This document shows positions 1 to 12,409 of a stretch of DNA of 64,000 nucleotides, piece after piece. A program made the position numbers and the translations under genes. The notes below the pieces were generated by a model that had not been told where the DNA came from, made no database searches, and saw only the letters and a list, made by a program, of their open reading frames with translations. Each line of letters begins with the position of its first letter. The first letter of the stretch is position 1. Source of the DNA: Ilex aquifolium (lineage: Eukaryota; Streptophyta; Magnoliopsida; Aquifoliales; Aquifoliaceae); NCBI GenBank assembly GCA_951799425.1, contig OX637406.1, forward strand, positions 26,468,390 through 26,532,389, in the 5' to 3' direction.

Positions 1-2284
1 CCGTCCAACAAACTAGAGAACGGCAAGACCTCCCATAAAGTGCCTCATAGGGTGTCATCTGTATGCTCGCCTGATAATTGTTGTTATAGGCGAACTCCAC
101 TAAGGGTAAATGCTCTTCCCAGCTACCCTTGAGGTCTAGGACGCATGCTCATAGCATATCCTCTAACGTCTGAATGGTCCTCTCCGACTGACCGTCTGTC
201 TGGGGATGAAAGGTTGTGCTCATCATCAATTGCGTCCCCAGGGCCCGTTGGAAACTCTCCCAAAAATGGGCCGTAAACCTGGGATCCCGATCTGATACTA
301 TAGATACGGGCACCCCATGCAACCGGACTATCTCTCGTATATACAATCGACAGAATTTCTCCAGTGTGGAGGTCATCCATACTGCCAAAAAGTGTGCCGA
401 CTTCGTAAGCCGGTCCACTATCACCCACACCGCGTCATGTCCCCGCGATGTCCGTGGTAAGTGGGCCACAAAATCCATCGTGACGTGCTCCCACTTCCAC
501 TTAGCCACCTCCAAAGGTTGGAGTAAACCTGCTGGTCTTTGGTGTTCAGCCTTGACCTGCTGACATATGAGGCATCTATTGACAAAGTCGCAAATCTGCC
601 TCTTCATCCCGCTCCAATAATATTAGCGACGAAGATCATGATACATTTTCGTGGCACCTGGATGCACAGCGAAACGGGAGCAATGAAACTCCTTGAGGAT
701 CTTCTCTCTCAATTCCGCAGACTGGGGAACCACTACCCTTCCCTTATACCGAAGACTGCCATCTGAGTGAATGGCCCAACCCTCATCACCGGTACCCGTC
801 TACACTCGGTCCCTTATAGATGATAACTCTGGGTCCTGCCCCTGGGACTTAATCACCCTGCTCAGTAGGGAAGGCGTAGCCACCAAGCTCCCTAAAGCAC
901 CCTGAGTTTGACCCCGATAATGTAGCCCAAACTGTCCCACAGTCTCGAGCATCTGCCACTCTCGGGAAGCTACACTAGCCACAACTCCCCGTGACTTCCG
1001 GCTAAGCGCATCAGCCACCACATTTGCCTTACCGGGATGGTAATGCAAAGTGAAGTCGTAGTCCTCCAGGTACTCCATCCACCTACGTTGCCTCATGTTG
1101 AGGTCCCGCTGAGTGAAGATGTACTTTAGACTTTTGTGGTCTGAGAACACTTCAAATTGTTCACCGTATAAATAGTAACGCCAGGCCTTCAAGGCAAAGA
1201 CAATGGCCGTCAATTCCATGTCGTGCGTGGGGTAATTCTGTTCGTGGTTCTTTAATTGTCGGGAACCATAAGCCACCACCCTCCCGGACTGCATCAAAAC
1301 ACAACCAAGTCCGTCTTTGAAGGCATCACAGTACACTGTGTACATCTGTCCCCTATCCGGGACCATCAAGATAGGAGCTGAAGTGAGCCTCCTCTTTAGC
1401 TCCTGGAATGCCTTCTCACACGAATCATTCCACTCGAACTTGACCTCCTTCCGGGTCAATCTAGTCATAGGTGCGGCTAATCGGGAGAAGTCCTCGATGA
1501 ATCTCCAGTAGTACCCTGCCAATCCTAAGAAAATACGTATCTCGAAGACTGACTTTGGCCTCTCCCAACTCATGACTGCCTCAACCTTCTCCGGGTCAAC
1601 TGACACACCCGAAGCCGACACCACGTGTCCCAAAAATTTCACCTCCGTAAGCCAAAATTCACACTTGCTGAACTTGGCGTACAACTGGTGGTCCCTCAAG
1701 GTCTGGAGAACAATCCTCAAGTGACCCTCATGCTCCTCCTCTGACTTGGAGTAGATCCGGATGTCATCAACAAAGACCACGACGAACCGATCTAAATAGG
1801 GTTGGAATACCCTATGCATGAGATCCATGAATGCCGCTGGGGCATTCGTCAATCCAAATGGCATCACTGTGAACTCGAAATGCCCATACCGCGTTCTGAA
1901 CGCCGTCTTAGGGATATCTGCCTCCCTAATCCTCAACTGATGGTAGCCCGTGCGGAGATCTATTTTGGAGTAGACCCGCGCTCCCCTCAGCTGATCAAAC
2001 AGATCATCAATCCTCGGCAAAGGGTACCTATTCTTGATGGTGACCCGGTTCAACTGCCGATAGTCTATACACAACCGAAGAGTCTTATCCTTCTGTTTGT
2101 CAAACAATACCGGAGCACCCCAAGGTGAAGTGCTCGGTCTAATGAAACCTTTGTCCAATAATTCTTGTAATTGGACCTTGAGTTCTTGCAACTCAGCTGG
2201 TGTCATCCTATGTGGAGCCATAAAAATTGGCGAAGTACCCGGATGCAACTCGATGCTAAAGTCCACATCCCTATGGGGAGGTAA
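1..2284 (-). pseudogene. pol: Tekay-1 pol: reverse transcriptase, RNase H, integrase (broken)
   Basis: Reads from 2284 down to the window edge in one frame, continuing from gag-protease. Reverse transcriptase lies at about 2260-1500 with the catalytic pair in [11 protein letters not shown] near 1760. RNase H is at about 1330-1010 with the TVYCDA and SDHKSL motifs. The integrase zinc finger (H-H-C-C) spans about 690-540, followed by the core with its first Asp in MDFV, second in VSDRD and Glu in TDGQSE. In-frame stops at 800-802 (TAG), 623-625 (TAA) and 149-151 (TGA) break it; each can be explained by one C-to-T change. The frame is otherwise kept, so decay is by substitution. The chromodomain, if present, is outside the window. 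Confidence 0.9.
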
Positions 2285-4006
2285 TCACGGTAGTTCGTCC
2301 GGAAAAATGTCCTCATACTCACATACTACTCGAGGTAGACCAAACTCCTTTCTCGCCTCGTCCTCCAAGGTAAGGCTCGCAAGCCAACCCATCAACTGTC
2401 CGTGCCATCGTGAATCATACACGACTTGAGGCAAGACATCGTGTTTTTCCCCTTGAAACTTGAAACAAACACCGTCCGGTGTATAGGCAGTGACCCTCTT
2501 TCGATCACAATCAATGACGACCCGATGCGCCGCCAACCAGTCCATCCCAAGGATGACATCGAACTCTGACATGTCTATGACCCTAAGGTCCACAGTGAGT
2601 AGAATCCCCGAGATCTCTAACTCACAACCCCGACATATTTGATCGACGCACACCCTAGTTCCTAGGGGTGAATTTACATACAACGGCTCTTCCAAGGTAT
2701 CAACCTCTAAGCCCAACTCCCTCACACATGATGCAGAAATGAATGAATGTGATGCACTAGAGTCAAATAACACCCTAGTCCATAAGCGAGAGAGTAGAAA
2801 TGTACCCTGAATGACTGACTGATCCACTGGCTCAGTCTGAGGTGTGATGGCGTAGACACGCTCCTGGGTCCCCGAAGTCCCGGCCTGTATGCCCTGTCCT
2901 CGGCCTCGACCCATGCCCTGGCCCATCTGGCCTGCTTGCGGAGTCCCCGCTCGAAAAGTGGTAGGGGCATGAGTAGTGCCCTGGAATTGATACTGGCTTC
3001 CCTGGCCCATGGTGGGGTAGGGAGGAACAAAATGTGTCTGTGGCTGTCCCACTGATGACTGGGACTGAGGCGTTCCATAACTCTGGGATCCCTGCCTCTG
3101 AGGGCAATCTCGTTTCACATGACCCGACTGATGGCAATGATAGCAAGTCTTCTGACCTGCCTGATAAGTAGTCCTGAAATTTTTCCCTCCCTGGGAAAAT
3201 TGACCTTGGCCTTGGCCTTGATAGCCGCGGCCCTGTCCTTGTGGAGCAGAAGTCCTCAGCTTTTTCCCCGAACTAGAAGAAGAGGATTGGCTCTCCTTCT
3301 TCTTATCCTTAGCACCCGCCTCACGGATGCTTCGTGCGTCATCAACCTCCCTCTCAATGGCCATAGCTGTCTCGACCATAGAGTCCAAGTCTTGCAGGCG
3401 GAGGCCCACAATCTTTCCCCGGATGGATAACTTCAACCCATCCTCAAATCTTCTTACCTTGGCCATATCCGTGGCCACGTAATCATCAGCAAATCAGGCT
3501 AATTCGGTGAACTTAGCCACATACTCCATCACAGTCATTGACCCTTGCTTCAAATCTAGGAATTCCCGGGCCTTTGCATGTCGAACGGCCGTTGGAAAAT
3601 ATTTACCCATGAAGAGCTCCCTAAACTCTCCCCATGTCATGGCCTCTAAGTTCTTCGAGGCCGTCACCCAATCCCACCACAATTGGGCTTCTTCCTCTAA
3701 CTGGAATGCAGCTAGTCTTATCTTAGTAGCGTCTGAGGTGACCTCCATTGCCCCTAAGATCTTATTGACTTGCTGGAACCAATGGTCTGCCACCATCGAA
3801 TCCGCCCCTCCCACGGAAACTGGAGGTTTTTGTGCTTTAAACTGTTGGAGGTTACTCGTGCCTCCATGCCCGGCATTTGCACTAGCTTGTGGAATAGTAG
3901 CCGCCATCATGCCCATGGTTTCCGTAAACGCTTGTTGATCGAAGACCGGTAGTGGTTGATTATTGTTCCGCCCACCGCCTCGACGTCCTCTTCTTCCACT
4001 TGCCAT
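2285..4006 (-). pseudogene. gag: Tekay-1 gag and aspartic protease (broken)
   Basis: Starts at ATG 4006 with an Arg/Gly-rich N-terminus (MASGRRGRRGGGRNNN), followed by the retrotransposon gag domain with the WWDW motif near 3670. A CCHC zinc knuckle, C-x2-C-x4-H-x4-C (CYHCHQSGHVKRDC), is encoded at 3104-3145. The protease lies near 2770 with the motif D-S-S-A where aspartic proteases of this family have D-S-G-A, so the catalytic loop Gly is lost. In-frame TGA stops at 3494-3496 and 2285-2287 separate gag from pol. The same frame runs on through both stops, which is why I treat this as one decayed polyprotein gene. Confidence 0.9.
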
Positions 4007-4348
4007 CTACACACACGTCAAGTGGAAATGGCACACTAACTTAGTATCCCGAGATAGGGACCAAAGTTAAAACGTTCAAATTTTTCTCATTGTCTCACTA
4101 GTAGACCGTATGCCTCCAATAGTAGACATATATACCTTGAACTATCCCGTTTATTCACTTTTCCACTCCCAAGGTTAAGTTCTCTAACCCTAGTGTGTCC
4201 AATTTCCATGCACATTTTACCATGCATATAATACACATATCACATATCACATAACATGTAGCAATTTAAGCACATAACATGTAATGCACAATGAATGCAA
4301 TGGTCTAGACCCATGCCCCATCAAGCCCTAGGTAAATCGCATACCTAT
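4007..4348 (-). other. Tekay-1 untranslated leader between primer site and gag
   Basis: AT-rich noncoding leader of 342 bases with several overlapping CATATCACATA-type short repeats around 4220-4280. A similar leader occurs in Tekay-2 at 9841-10181. No open reading frame of note. Confidence 0.7.
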
Positions 4349-4360
4349 GCTCTGATACCA
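4349..4360 (-). other. Primer binding site, initiator tRNA-Met (Tekay-1)
   Basis: The reverse complement reads TGGTATCAGAGC, the usual initiator tRNA-Met primer site. Three bases separate it from the LTR terminus at 4364. Confidence 0.93.
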
Positions 4361-4363
4361 AGT

Positions 4364-6710
4364 TGTGACGCCCCAATTTCCGGGGGTCCTATATTAACCA
4401 TTGATCATCCTTTAACCCGCGGAAGTACCCGTGGATGTCGCTCAACCCAACACCACGTCGATAACATCCCCTTAACCGGAATCATAACCCACAAATGTAA
4501 ACCGGATTCAATTATTCATTGGGTTCAACCAAGATCCAACATACCATGATTTGTACTCCATTATAGTCCATTTACATCATTGGAGGGAAGGAAAACATAG
4601 ACCAAAAATAGGGCAAGGCAGTTTGAAAATTTGAAATTTCTTGAGAGTGTACCGGTACTGCGTACCGGTACGGTTTGCCCACTGGAAAATGCGTACCGGT
4701 ACACAGTACCGGTACTGTCTGCCCAGTTTTGCCTTTTTCAACCGTTTTTCATTTTCAATCCATTCCAAACCTTCCCAAAATCATCCCATACATAAGATTT
4801 CCCATATAAGACATGATTTATACAAGTTCCATTACAATTGATTCCATATATTTACACATCAAAATGAAATTTTCACAAAAACTTTACAGAAATAACCATA
4901 AAAGCCACAAGTCGACTTTCTTCAACCTTGGGGCTCAAAATGGGAGCCGTCCGCCGGTGTAAACCCCGCACCTGAAATATTTTTCCCACGAAGGGTGAGC
5001 CACGCTCAATAGGGTATCTCCTAATGAGGCCAATCCCTAACCTAGATGCATATGAAATGTTCACAATTCAACAATTCATAACATTCCAAGCAAGAAAGTG
5101 CATTTAATGTTGGAATGTGCAATTTCATGCTATGGAATGAGGTGAGACTCACTCATGCACATCAATCGAGCCCTTCCCGACTCCTCCACACATGCAAGTG
5201 CCAATGTGTACCAATCAGTCATTTATGTTGCACATCAAATGACATTCTTCAATCTAGGGTCTTTGTAGGGGTGGGTGTTCATGGACTCACACCAAAGGTC
5301 ACCCAACCTACACGGAATTTACGGACTTCCACCGAAGGTTCCACGTACACCTACACACTTCATGGGCTGAGCCAAAGGAGTGCGTATCCTAATCACCGGG
5401 TCTTGCACCCGAGGGATCTCCTAGCCCTTCTTGCTACCCCAACTCTATCAACCATGCAAACCGTGAGACTCGACTAGGTCATCGACCCATCTTACCCGAG
5501 CCCACTCGTCATCCACCAAGCGTGGTGAAGACAACCACCATGCACACATACCCATTAAATGCAATGTTCTCGTGCATATGCAATATGATGTCTCATTGCA
5601 ACAATAATACAATGTTCAATATGCTTTGAGTGATATATGAACATTCTCAACACATTTCACATGTTTCATGGTAAAATTATATCATAAGCATATAATTCCC
5701 ATAATACAACTTCCAAGCATGTCATCACATAATCATGCTATCAATACTTTAAATCCTCAAGGCATATATACATACACATAATATGCCCACAAATTCATAT
5801 AACACAAGAATCACATTGGGTCTATTTCACATGTCAAATTCTAGAAATCACACTTAGCAATTTCTAACTACCAATCCAAGCTAGGATTCATCCTAACCCA
5901 TTTCAATACCCATTTCACCCAATCTAACAACAATAGGCAATGATATATGTAATCTATCAACCTACCCATTTCACCAACATTCTAGGCTTGGAATAAACCT
6001 TAGTAGGAGGGAACCCTACCTCTTGAAACGTAGAGAACAACGTTGAGAAGCTCCGAGAACTCCAAATGAGGTGGAACTCTCACTCTCCCAAAATCCCGTT
6101 CTTCGAATCACACCAAAACTTGACCTCCTTGGTATGGTTTTGTAGCCCTCGACGTGTAGAACAATATTTGTTCTTGGCCCGAGTGGATTTGAGCTCTCAA
6201 TCCTTGTAGATCGTAGAGAGAAGGTGGAGAAACTCAAGCCTTTCCCTCTCTTCTTTCCCACGTTAAAACCGGCTGAGCAAAAAAAATGGGTGAGAAATCA
6301 GATTTTCTCCCCTTTAAATACCCTTTAATTGCTTGGTCCACAATGCGCCACACGACCCTTCCTTCCCGGGTCCGTTTTAGCCCCGAAACGATTAAATTCC
6401 GCTCCGATTCAAGTTCAAAAATATTTTCATTTTAACTTGCCATCATTTATTTTCCAAAATTTACAATTTTATTAAAATGTTCGTTTTTGAGTCTCCCGAG
6501 GTCCGTCTTCCTCGTAAAACGTGAAAAATCTGACTATCTCGGAATCCAACGAAATTTGACATGGCAACTAGTTTTCGCGAGAAAAATTCAATGGTGAGGT
6601 CTGTTTCGTCATCCGAGCTCTAGAAAAATTCAGGTTTGCAACCTGTACCATAGTGGCAATTTACCATTTTGCCCTTTTTCACAAAAGTTCAATTTTACCC
6701 GGGTTTTACA
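4364..6710 (-). repeat. 5' LTR of Tekay-1 (2347 bp)
   Basis: On the plus strand it runs from TGTGACGCCCC to GGGTTTTACA, bounded on the left by the primer site and on the right by foreign pol sequence. It is homologous to the Tekay-2 LTR at 10197-12409 over its ends and several internal blocks, for example the stretch ending in TACCATTTTGCCCTTTTT near both right ends. A weak TATA-like TATTTAAA on the minus strand lies at 6313-6320. Unlike the Tekay-2 LTR it carries a palindrome array at 4649-4715. Confidence 0.9.
4649..4715. repeat. GTACCGGTAC palindrome array in Tekay-1 LTR
   Basis: Four perfect copies of GTACCGGTAC start at 4649, 4662, 4693 and 4706, with the spacer ACTGGAAAAT in the middle and GTTTGCC beside one copy. 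The same palindrome and similar flanks occur in Athila-type element A, which belongs to another lineage. The array sits near the 3' end of this LTR, not beside its presumed TATA box. The Tekay-2 LTR lacks it. Confidence 0.95.
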
Positions 6711-8280
6711 CACTTTGCTCAGTAGGGAAGGCGTAGCCACCAAACTCCCCAAAGTGCCCTGAGCCTGACCCATGTAGCATAGCCCGAACTGTCCCACAGT
6801 CTCAAGCATTTGCCACTCCCGAGAAGCCACACTAGCCAAGACTCCCCGTGACTTCCGGCTGAGTGCATCAGCCACCACATTTGCCTTACCGGGATGGTAA
6901 TGCAAAGTGAAATCATAGTCCTCCAGATACTCCATCCACCTGCGTTGCCTCATGTTGAGGTCCCGCTGTGTAAAGATGTACTTCAGACTCTTATGGTCCG
7001 AAAACACCTCAAACTGCTCACCATATAAATAGTGGCGCCAAGCCTTCAAGGCAAAGACAATGACCGCCAACTCCATGTCATGTGTGGGATAATTCAGCTT
7101 GTGGTTCTTTAACTGCCGAGAACCATAAGCCACCACCCTCTCGGACTGCATCAAAACGCAACCAAGTCCGTCCTTGGAGGCAATACAATACACTGTGTAC
7201 CTTTGTCCCCTCTTTGGGACTATCAGAATAGGAGCTGAAGTAAGCCTCATTTTTAACTATTGGAATGCCTTCTCGCACGAATCATCCCACTGAAACTTGA
7301 CCTCCTTCCGGGTCAATCTCGTCATAGGTGCAGCTAGTCAGGAGAAGTCCTCGATGAATCTCCGGTAGTACCCTGCCAATCCCAAGAAACTGCGTATCTC
7401 GAAGACTGACTTCGGCCTCTCCCAATTCATGACTACCTCAACCTTCTCCGGGTCCACGGATACACCCGAAGCCGACACCATGTGTTCTAAAAATTTCACC
7501 TCTGTAAGCCAAAATTCACACTTGCTGAACTTGGCGCACAACTGATGGTCTCTCAAGGTCTGGAGAACAACCCTCAAGTGACCCTCATGCTTCCCTCAAA
7601 CTTGGAGTAGATCAAAATGTCGTCAACAAAGACCACGACAAACTGATCTAGGTAGGGTTGGAACACCCTATGCATGAGATCCATGAATGCCGCCGGGGCA
7701 TTCGTCAATCCAAAAGGCATGACGGTAAACTCGAAATGCCCATACCGCGTCCTAAACGCCGTCTTAGGGATATCTGCCTCCCTAACTCTCAACTAATGGT
7801 AACCCGTGCGAAGATCTGTCTTGGAGTAGATCCGCGCCCCTCTCAGCTGATCAAATAAATCATCAATCCTCAGCAAAGGGTACCTATTCTTGATAGTAAC
7901 CCTATTTAAGTGTCGGTAGTCTATGCATAGTCAAAGGGTCTTGTCCTTCTTCTTGGCAAACAACACCGAAACGCCCCAAGGTGAAGTGCTCGGTCTAATA
8001 AAGCCCCTGTCCAACAATTCCTGTAATTGGACCTTGAGTTCTTGCAACTCAGCAGGCGTCATCCTATGTGGAGTCACAGAAATGGGCGATGTACCGGGGT
8101 GCAACTCAATGGTGAAGTCTACATCCCTATGTAGAGGTAATCCCAGTACTTCATCTGGAAAAACATCCTCATACTCACAAACCACTCGAGGTAGACCCAA
8201 CTCCTGTCTCGCCTCGTCCTCTAGGGTAAGGCTTGCTAGCCAACCCATCAACTGCCCATGCCAACGGGAGTCATACACTA
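6711..8280 (-). pseudogene. pol: Tekay-2 pol: reverse transcriptase and RNase H (broken, truncated)
   Basis: Homologous to Tekay-1 pol. The reverse transcriptase starts near 8278 ([15 protein letters not shown]) and its active site [11 protein letters not shown] is at about 7620. RNase H ([26 protein letters not shown]) covers 7250-6830. It is broken by an in-frame TGA near 7931, a TAA near 7794, a frameshift near 7590 and further stops near 7337 and 7255. Coding similarity ends at 6711, exactly at the Tekay-1 LTR terminus, so the 3' truncation comes from that insertion. Confidence 0.88.
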
Positions 8281-9840
8281 CTTAGGGTAAAACGTCATGC
8301 TTTTCCCCTTGGAATTTGAAACAAACACCCTCCGATGTGTAGGCAGTGACCCTCTTACGATCACAATCAATGACGACTCGGTGTGCCGCCAACCAGTCCA
8401 TCCCAAGGATGATATCAAACTCCAACATGTCCATGACCCTAAGGTCTACGGTGAGTAGAATCCCCGAGATCTCTAACTCACAACCCTGACATATCTGATC
8501 AACACTCACCCTAGCTCCTAGGGGAGAACTCACATGCAATGGCTCTTCCAAGGTTTCAACCTCTAAGCCCAAATCCTCCACACATGATGCAGCAATAAAA
8601 GAATGAGATGCACCAGAGTCAAATAATACCCTTGCCCATAAGCGAGAGAGTAGAAATGTACCCTGAATAACCGACTGATTTGTTGGCTCAGTTTGAGGCA
8701 TAATGGCATAGACACGCCCCTGGGTCCCTGAAGTCCCTGCTTGTGAGCCCTGTCCTCGACCTCGACCCGTGCTCTGGTCCATCTGGCCTAATTGCGGGAT
8801 CCCCGCACGTGAAGTAGTAGGGCCCTGTGCAGCACCCTGGAACTGATATTGGCTCCCCTGGCCCATGGTGGGGTAGGGAGGAACAAAGTACGTCTGTGCA
8901 TGCCCCACCGAAGGTTGGGAGTGGGATGCTCCATAGCTCTGAGATTCTTGCCGCTGAGGACAATCCCGCTTCATATGCCCCGGTTGGTGGCAATGATAGC
9001 AAGTCCTTTGGCCTGCCTGGTAGGAAGGCCTCTGATTTCTCTTGCCTTGGGAGGATTGACCTTGGCCTTGGCCTTGATAGCCGCGGCCCTGTGGAGTCGA
9101 AGTCCTTTGCTTCTTCCCCGAACTTCAAGAAAAAGATTGGCCCTCCTTCCTCTTGTCTTTAACACCCGCTTCCTGGATGTTCTGTGCATCATCTACCTCT
9201 CTCTCAATGGCCATAGATGTCTCGACCATCGAGTCCAAGTCTTGCAGGCGAAGGCCCACAATTTTACCCCGGATGGACAATTTCAGGCCATCCTCAAATT
9301 TTAGGCCACATAATCGTCGGCGAAACGGGCTAATTCTGTGAACTTAGCCACGTATTCTAATACCGTCATAGTCCCTTCCCTCAAGTCCAGGAACTCCCGA
9401 GCCGTAGCTTGTCAGACAAACGCCGGGAAATATTTGCCCATTAAGAGCTCTCAGAACTCTCCCCATGTCGTTGCCTCCAAGTTCTTCGAGGCTTTAGCCC
9501 AATCCCACCATCGATGGGCTTCCCCTTCCAGCTGGAATGCAACTAGCCTTATTTTAGTGGCATCGGAGGTAATCTCCATAGCTTCTAAAATCTTGTCAAC
9601 TTGTAGGAACCAATGGTCGGCCACCATCGGATCCACCCCTCCCACGAAAGTTGGAGGCTTGTATGCCTTAAACTTCTGGAGGTTACTTGAGCCTCCTTGG
9701 CCCACATTTGCACTAGCTTGTGCAATGGTAGCAGCCGCAGCACCAATAGCCTCCACGAAGGCTTGTTGGTCAAAGGCCGGTGGTGGTTGGTTGTTGTTCC
9801 GCCCACCGCCTCGACTGCGTCCTCTTCCTCTATTTGCCAT
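8281..9840 (-). pseudogene. gag: Tekay-2 gag and aspartic protease (broken)
   Basis: Starts at ATG 9840 (MANRGRGRSRGGGRNNN). The gag domain with the RWWDW motif covers about 9790-9450 and ends at a TGA at 9451-9453; a further stop and a frameshift follow between about 9420 and 9120. The zinc knuckle (H-x4-C part in GHMKRDC) is near 8980. The protease has an intact D-S-G-A-S-H-S motif near 8615, unlike Tekay-1. A TAG at 8282-8284 ends the open stretch before reverse transcriptase. Confidence 0.87.
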
Positions 9841-10181
9841 CTACACACATGTCAAATAGCAACAGAGCATTTACTTAGTATCCCAAGGTAGGGATCAAAG
9901 TCGTAACATTGAGATTTCTCTCATTGTCTCACTAGTAGTGCATGTGCCACCACTAGTAGACATCTACACCTTGAACCATCCCGTTCATTCTTTTTCCCGA
10001 ACCCCAAGGTTATGTTTTCTAACCCTAGTGTTTCTCCTTCCATATACATTTCACCATGCATATAATTCACATAACACATACCACATAACATGTAGCATTT
10101 AAAGCACATAACATAAAATGCACAATGGATGCAATGGTCTAGACCCATGCCCATCAAGCCCTAGGTAAATCGTATACCTAG
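9841..10181 (-). other. Tekay-2 untranslated leader
   Basis: AT-rich leader between gag and primer site, homologous to 4007-4348. It includes the shared strings CATGCATATAAT and ATGCAATGGTCTAGACC. No coding potential recognised. Confidence 0.7.
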
Positions 10182-10193
10182 GCTCTGATACCA
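10182..10193 (-). other. Primer binding site, initiator tRNA-Met (Tekay-2)
   Basis: The reverse complement is TGGTATCAGAGC, three bases from the LTR terminus at 10197. Confidence 0.93.
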
Positions 10194-10196
10194 AGC

Positions 10197-12409
10197 TGTG
10201 ACACCCCAAAAACCGGGGGTCCTTAATTTAACAAAATTCGGGCAGAGTCTCCTTTGTACGGGGAGCTCTACCCAAAACACAACTTGTGCCACATACAATC
10301 ACATGACCCATCCGAGGTCTAATATACAATATTAACCACACCGGGTCCATTTATGAGTAAACATTGACCACACCGGGTCCATTTATCCATACTCATCTAA
10401 TACATGTAAGGTTACGTTAAAAATAGTCCATATCAGTTCGATTACAATTCTTTTACATACATTACATGCTCAAAAACTAATTTAGCGAGTGTTTTACAAA
10501 AGCATAGTTTTTTTCACAATAGTTTTACAAAATGTAAATTAAAAGCCAAAAGTCGGCTTTTCTTCATCCTTGAGGCTCCAAGTGAGAGCCTTCCACCGGT
10601 GCGTACCCTGCACCTGAAATATTTTCCCGTATAGGGTGAGCTACGCTCAATAGAGTATCTCCTACAGAGGCTACTCCCCAACCTAGATGCATATGAAATG
10701 TGTACATGCAGCAATCAACAACCATTATCCATTCCAAACAAGAACATGTAATTCAAGATTAGAATTCTACCATGTCATGTCATGATATGAGATGATACTC
10801 ACTCATGCACTTTACTCCGAGTCCTCACCGACTCCCATAACACAATGCAATGCACGTGTGTAATACATTTGTCATTGATGAAATACATCCAATGATTGTT
10901 TGAAATAAAAGTCATGTGTTTATAAAACCAAATCATTGTTGGATGTTACAAATCAAATGAGTATTTTTATAAACAAAATCTTGTGTCTTTGTTGGGCAAC
11001 AGATTTTGGTATCACACCGCCGGTTCCGTACATCATTACACTTTTCCGGAATTTCACCTCAGGGGAGTGTATGAACCAAGTAGCCGGGTCTTGCACCCGA
11101 AGGAGAATTTAGCCCTTCTTGCTATACCCGACACAAGTTTTTCATGCAACCATGCAACTCAGCCGGATCTTCGATCCAACCTTCCCGAGTCCACTTATCA
11201 AACACCAAGGATGGTGTTTGATCAACCATGCACCCCAACTACACTCATGCCTTATGCCCATGAATGTGATGTCAATATCATGCCCAAGATGCAATGAATG
11301 CCGAATGAGCAATTTAACTGTATATCAATATACCAAGGCCAATTATATCATGTGCATATAATTACCTTTATCCATCACAATGGCAATATATCAATGAACA
11401 TATATCAACATTTTATACTTAACAACCAAACATAAGCATGTTATTACATAATCTATGTCAATAACACACCTTATTCACAAAGGCACAATATAAACACATA
11501 GTATGCTCACCAATACCAAATTCCAAGAAATTACACAAGTAACTTCCATACATCAAACCCAAGCTAGAAATTGGTTCAAGCCATTTCTATACCCATTTCC
11601 TCTTTTCCATAACCATAGGCAAGTCATAAGTCATTCTATACACCCAACCCTTTCATATGGACACCATAGGATGGAAATAAACCAAAGTATGAGGGAACCC
11701 TACCTCTTGAAGCATAAAATGAAGGGTAGAACCTTCAAGAACACCAACCACAACTCTAAACTCTTGATTTCCCAAAATCTTTTCTTTGGATCTTCGGTGA
11801 AATCCTTCGTTCTTGGTATGGTTGCGTAGCCCTCGTCAATTTGATCGACTTTAACTCTTGGCCCAAAGAATTCCGACCAGCGGAACTCCGTGAATCGTCA
11901 AGAAAAGCCTTGAAATTTATGTTTTTCTTCTCCTTTTCCTCTCCTCTCTCCTTCACACGTTTGCACACTGATTTCAGAAGATATTTCTTCCAAAAAATCA
12001 GATTTTTACCGATATTTATAGCCCTTGATGCTTGGTGCACGTCGCTCCACACGCCCCCCTTGTCCGGGTCCGTTTTCGCCCCGAAACGATTAATTTCATC
12101 CCAGTTTAAGTTCAAATTATTTTTATTTGAACTTTCCTTCAATTATAAGAAAATTTTATAAATTTTTATTTTTGGAGACGTTTGTGAGGTCACCCGACAC
12201 CCTGTTGTCTTGTAAAACGTGAAAAATCCGACTATCTCGGAATTTGACGAAACTTTTTTGGGTAACTCGGTTTCGCGATACGAATCCAATGGTGAAGTCT
12301 GTTGCGTCATCCGAGCTCTAGAGAAATATGTATTTTAAGTCCGCATTATAGTGACAAATTACCATTTTGCCCTTTTTAAGAAAAAAATCAAATTTACTCG
12401 GGTTTTACA
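10197..12409 (-). repeat. 5' LTR of Tekay-2 (2213 bp)
   Basis: Plus-strand ends TGTGACACCCC and GGGTTTTACA match those of the Tekay-1 LTR. A good minus-strand TATA box, TATAAATA, is at 12013-12020. No copy of the GTACCGGTAC palindrome was found, and the corresponding part differs from Tekay-1. There is no second LTR of this element in the window to compare. Confidence 0.9.

Larger units (their letters stand above)
1..6710 (-). mobile_element. Tekay-1: Tekay/Del-type chromovirus, 5' part, minus strand
   Basis: Ty3-type LTR retrotransposon read right to left: 5' LTR (4364-6710), primer site, gag, protease, reverse transcriptase, RNase H and integrase, cut by the window edge before the end of integrase and the 3' LTR. 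The reverse transcriptase context ([16 protein letters not shown] then VVFVDDI) and an LTR starting TGTGACGCCCC are typical of Tekay/Del chromoviruses. The 5' LTR ends directly against the pol gene of a related element (Tekay-2) at 6711, so this copy inserted into its own relative in the same orientation. The left target duplication lies outside the window. Confidence 0.9.
6711..12409 (-). mobile_element. Tekay-2: related chromovirus interrupted by Tekay-1
   Basis: Same family as Tekay-1 at the protein level, minus strand. Visible are the 5' LTR (10197-12409), primer site, gag, protease, reverse transcriptase and the start of RNase H, which is cut at 6711 where the Tekay-1 LTR begins. The rest lies left of the window. 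Its right LTR end (TTTTACA) meets element C sequence at 12410; the target duplication there would be ACTTC, but the matching copy is out of view. Confidence 0.88.
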
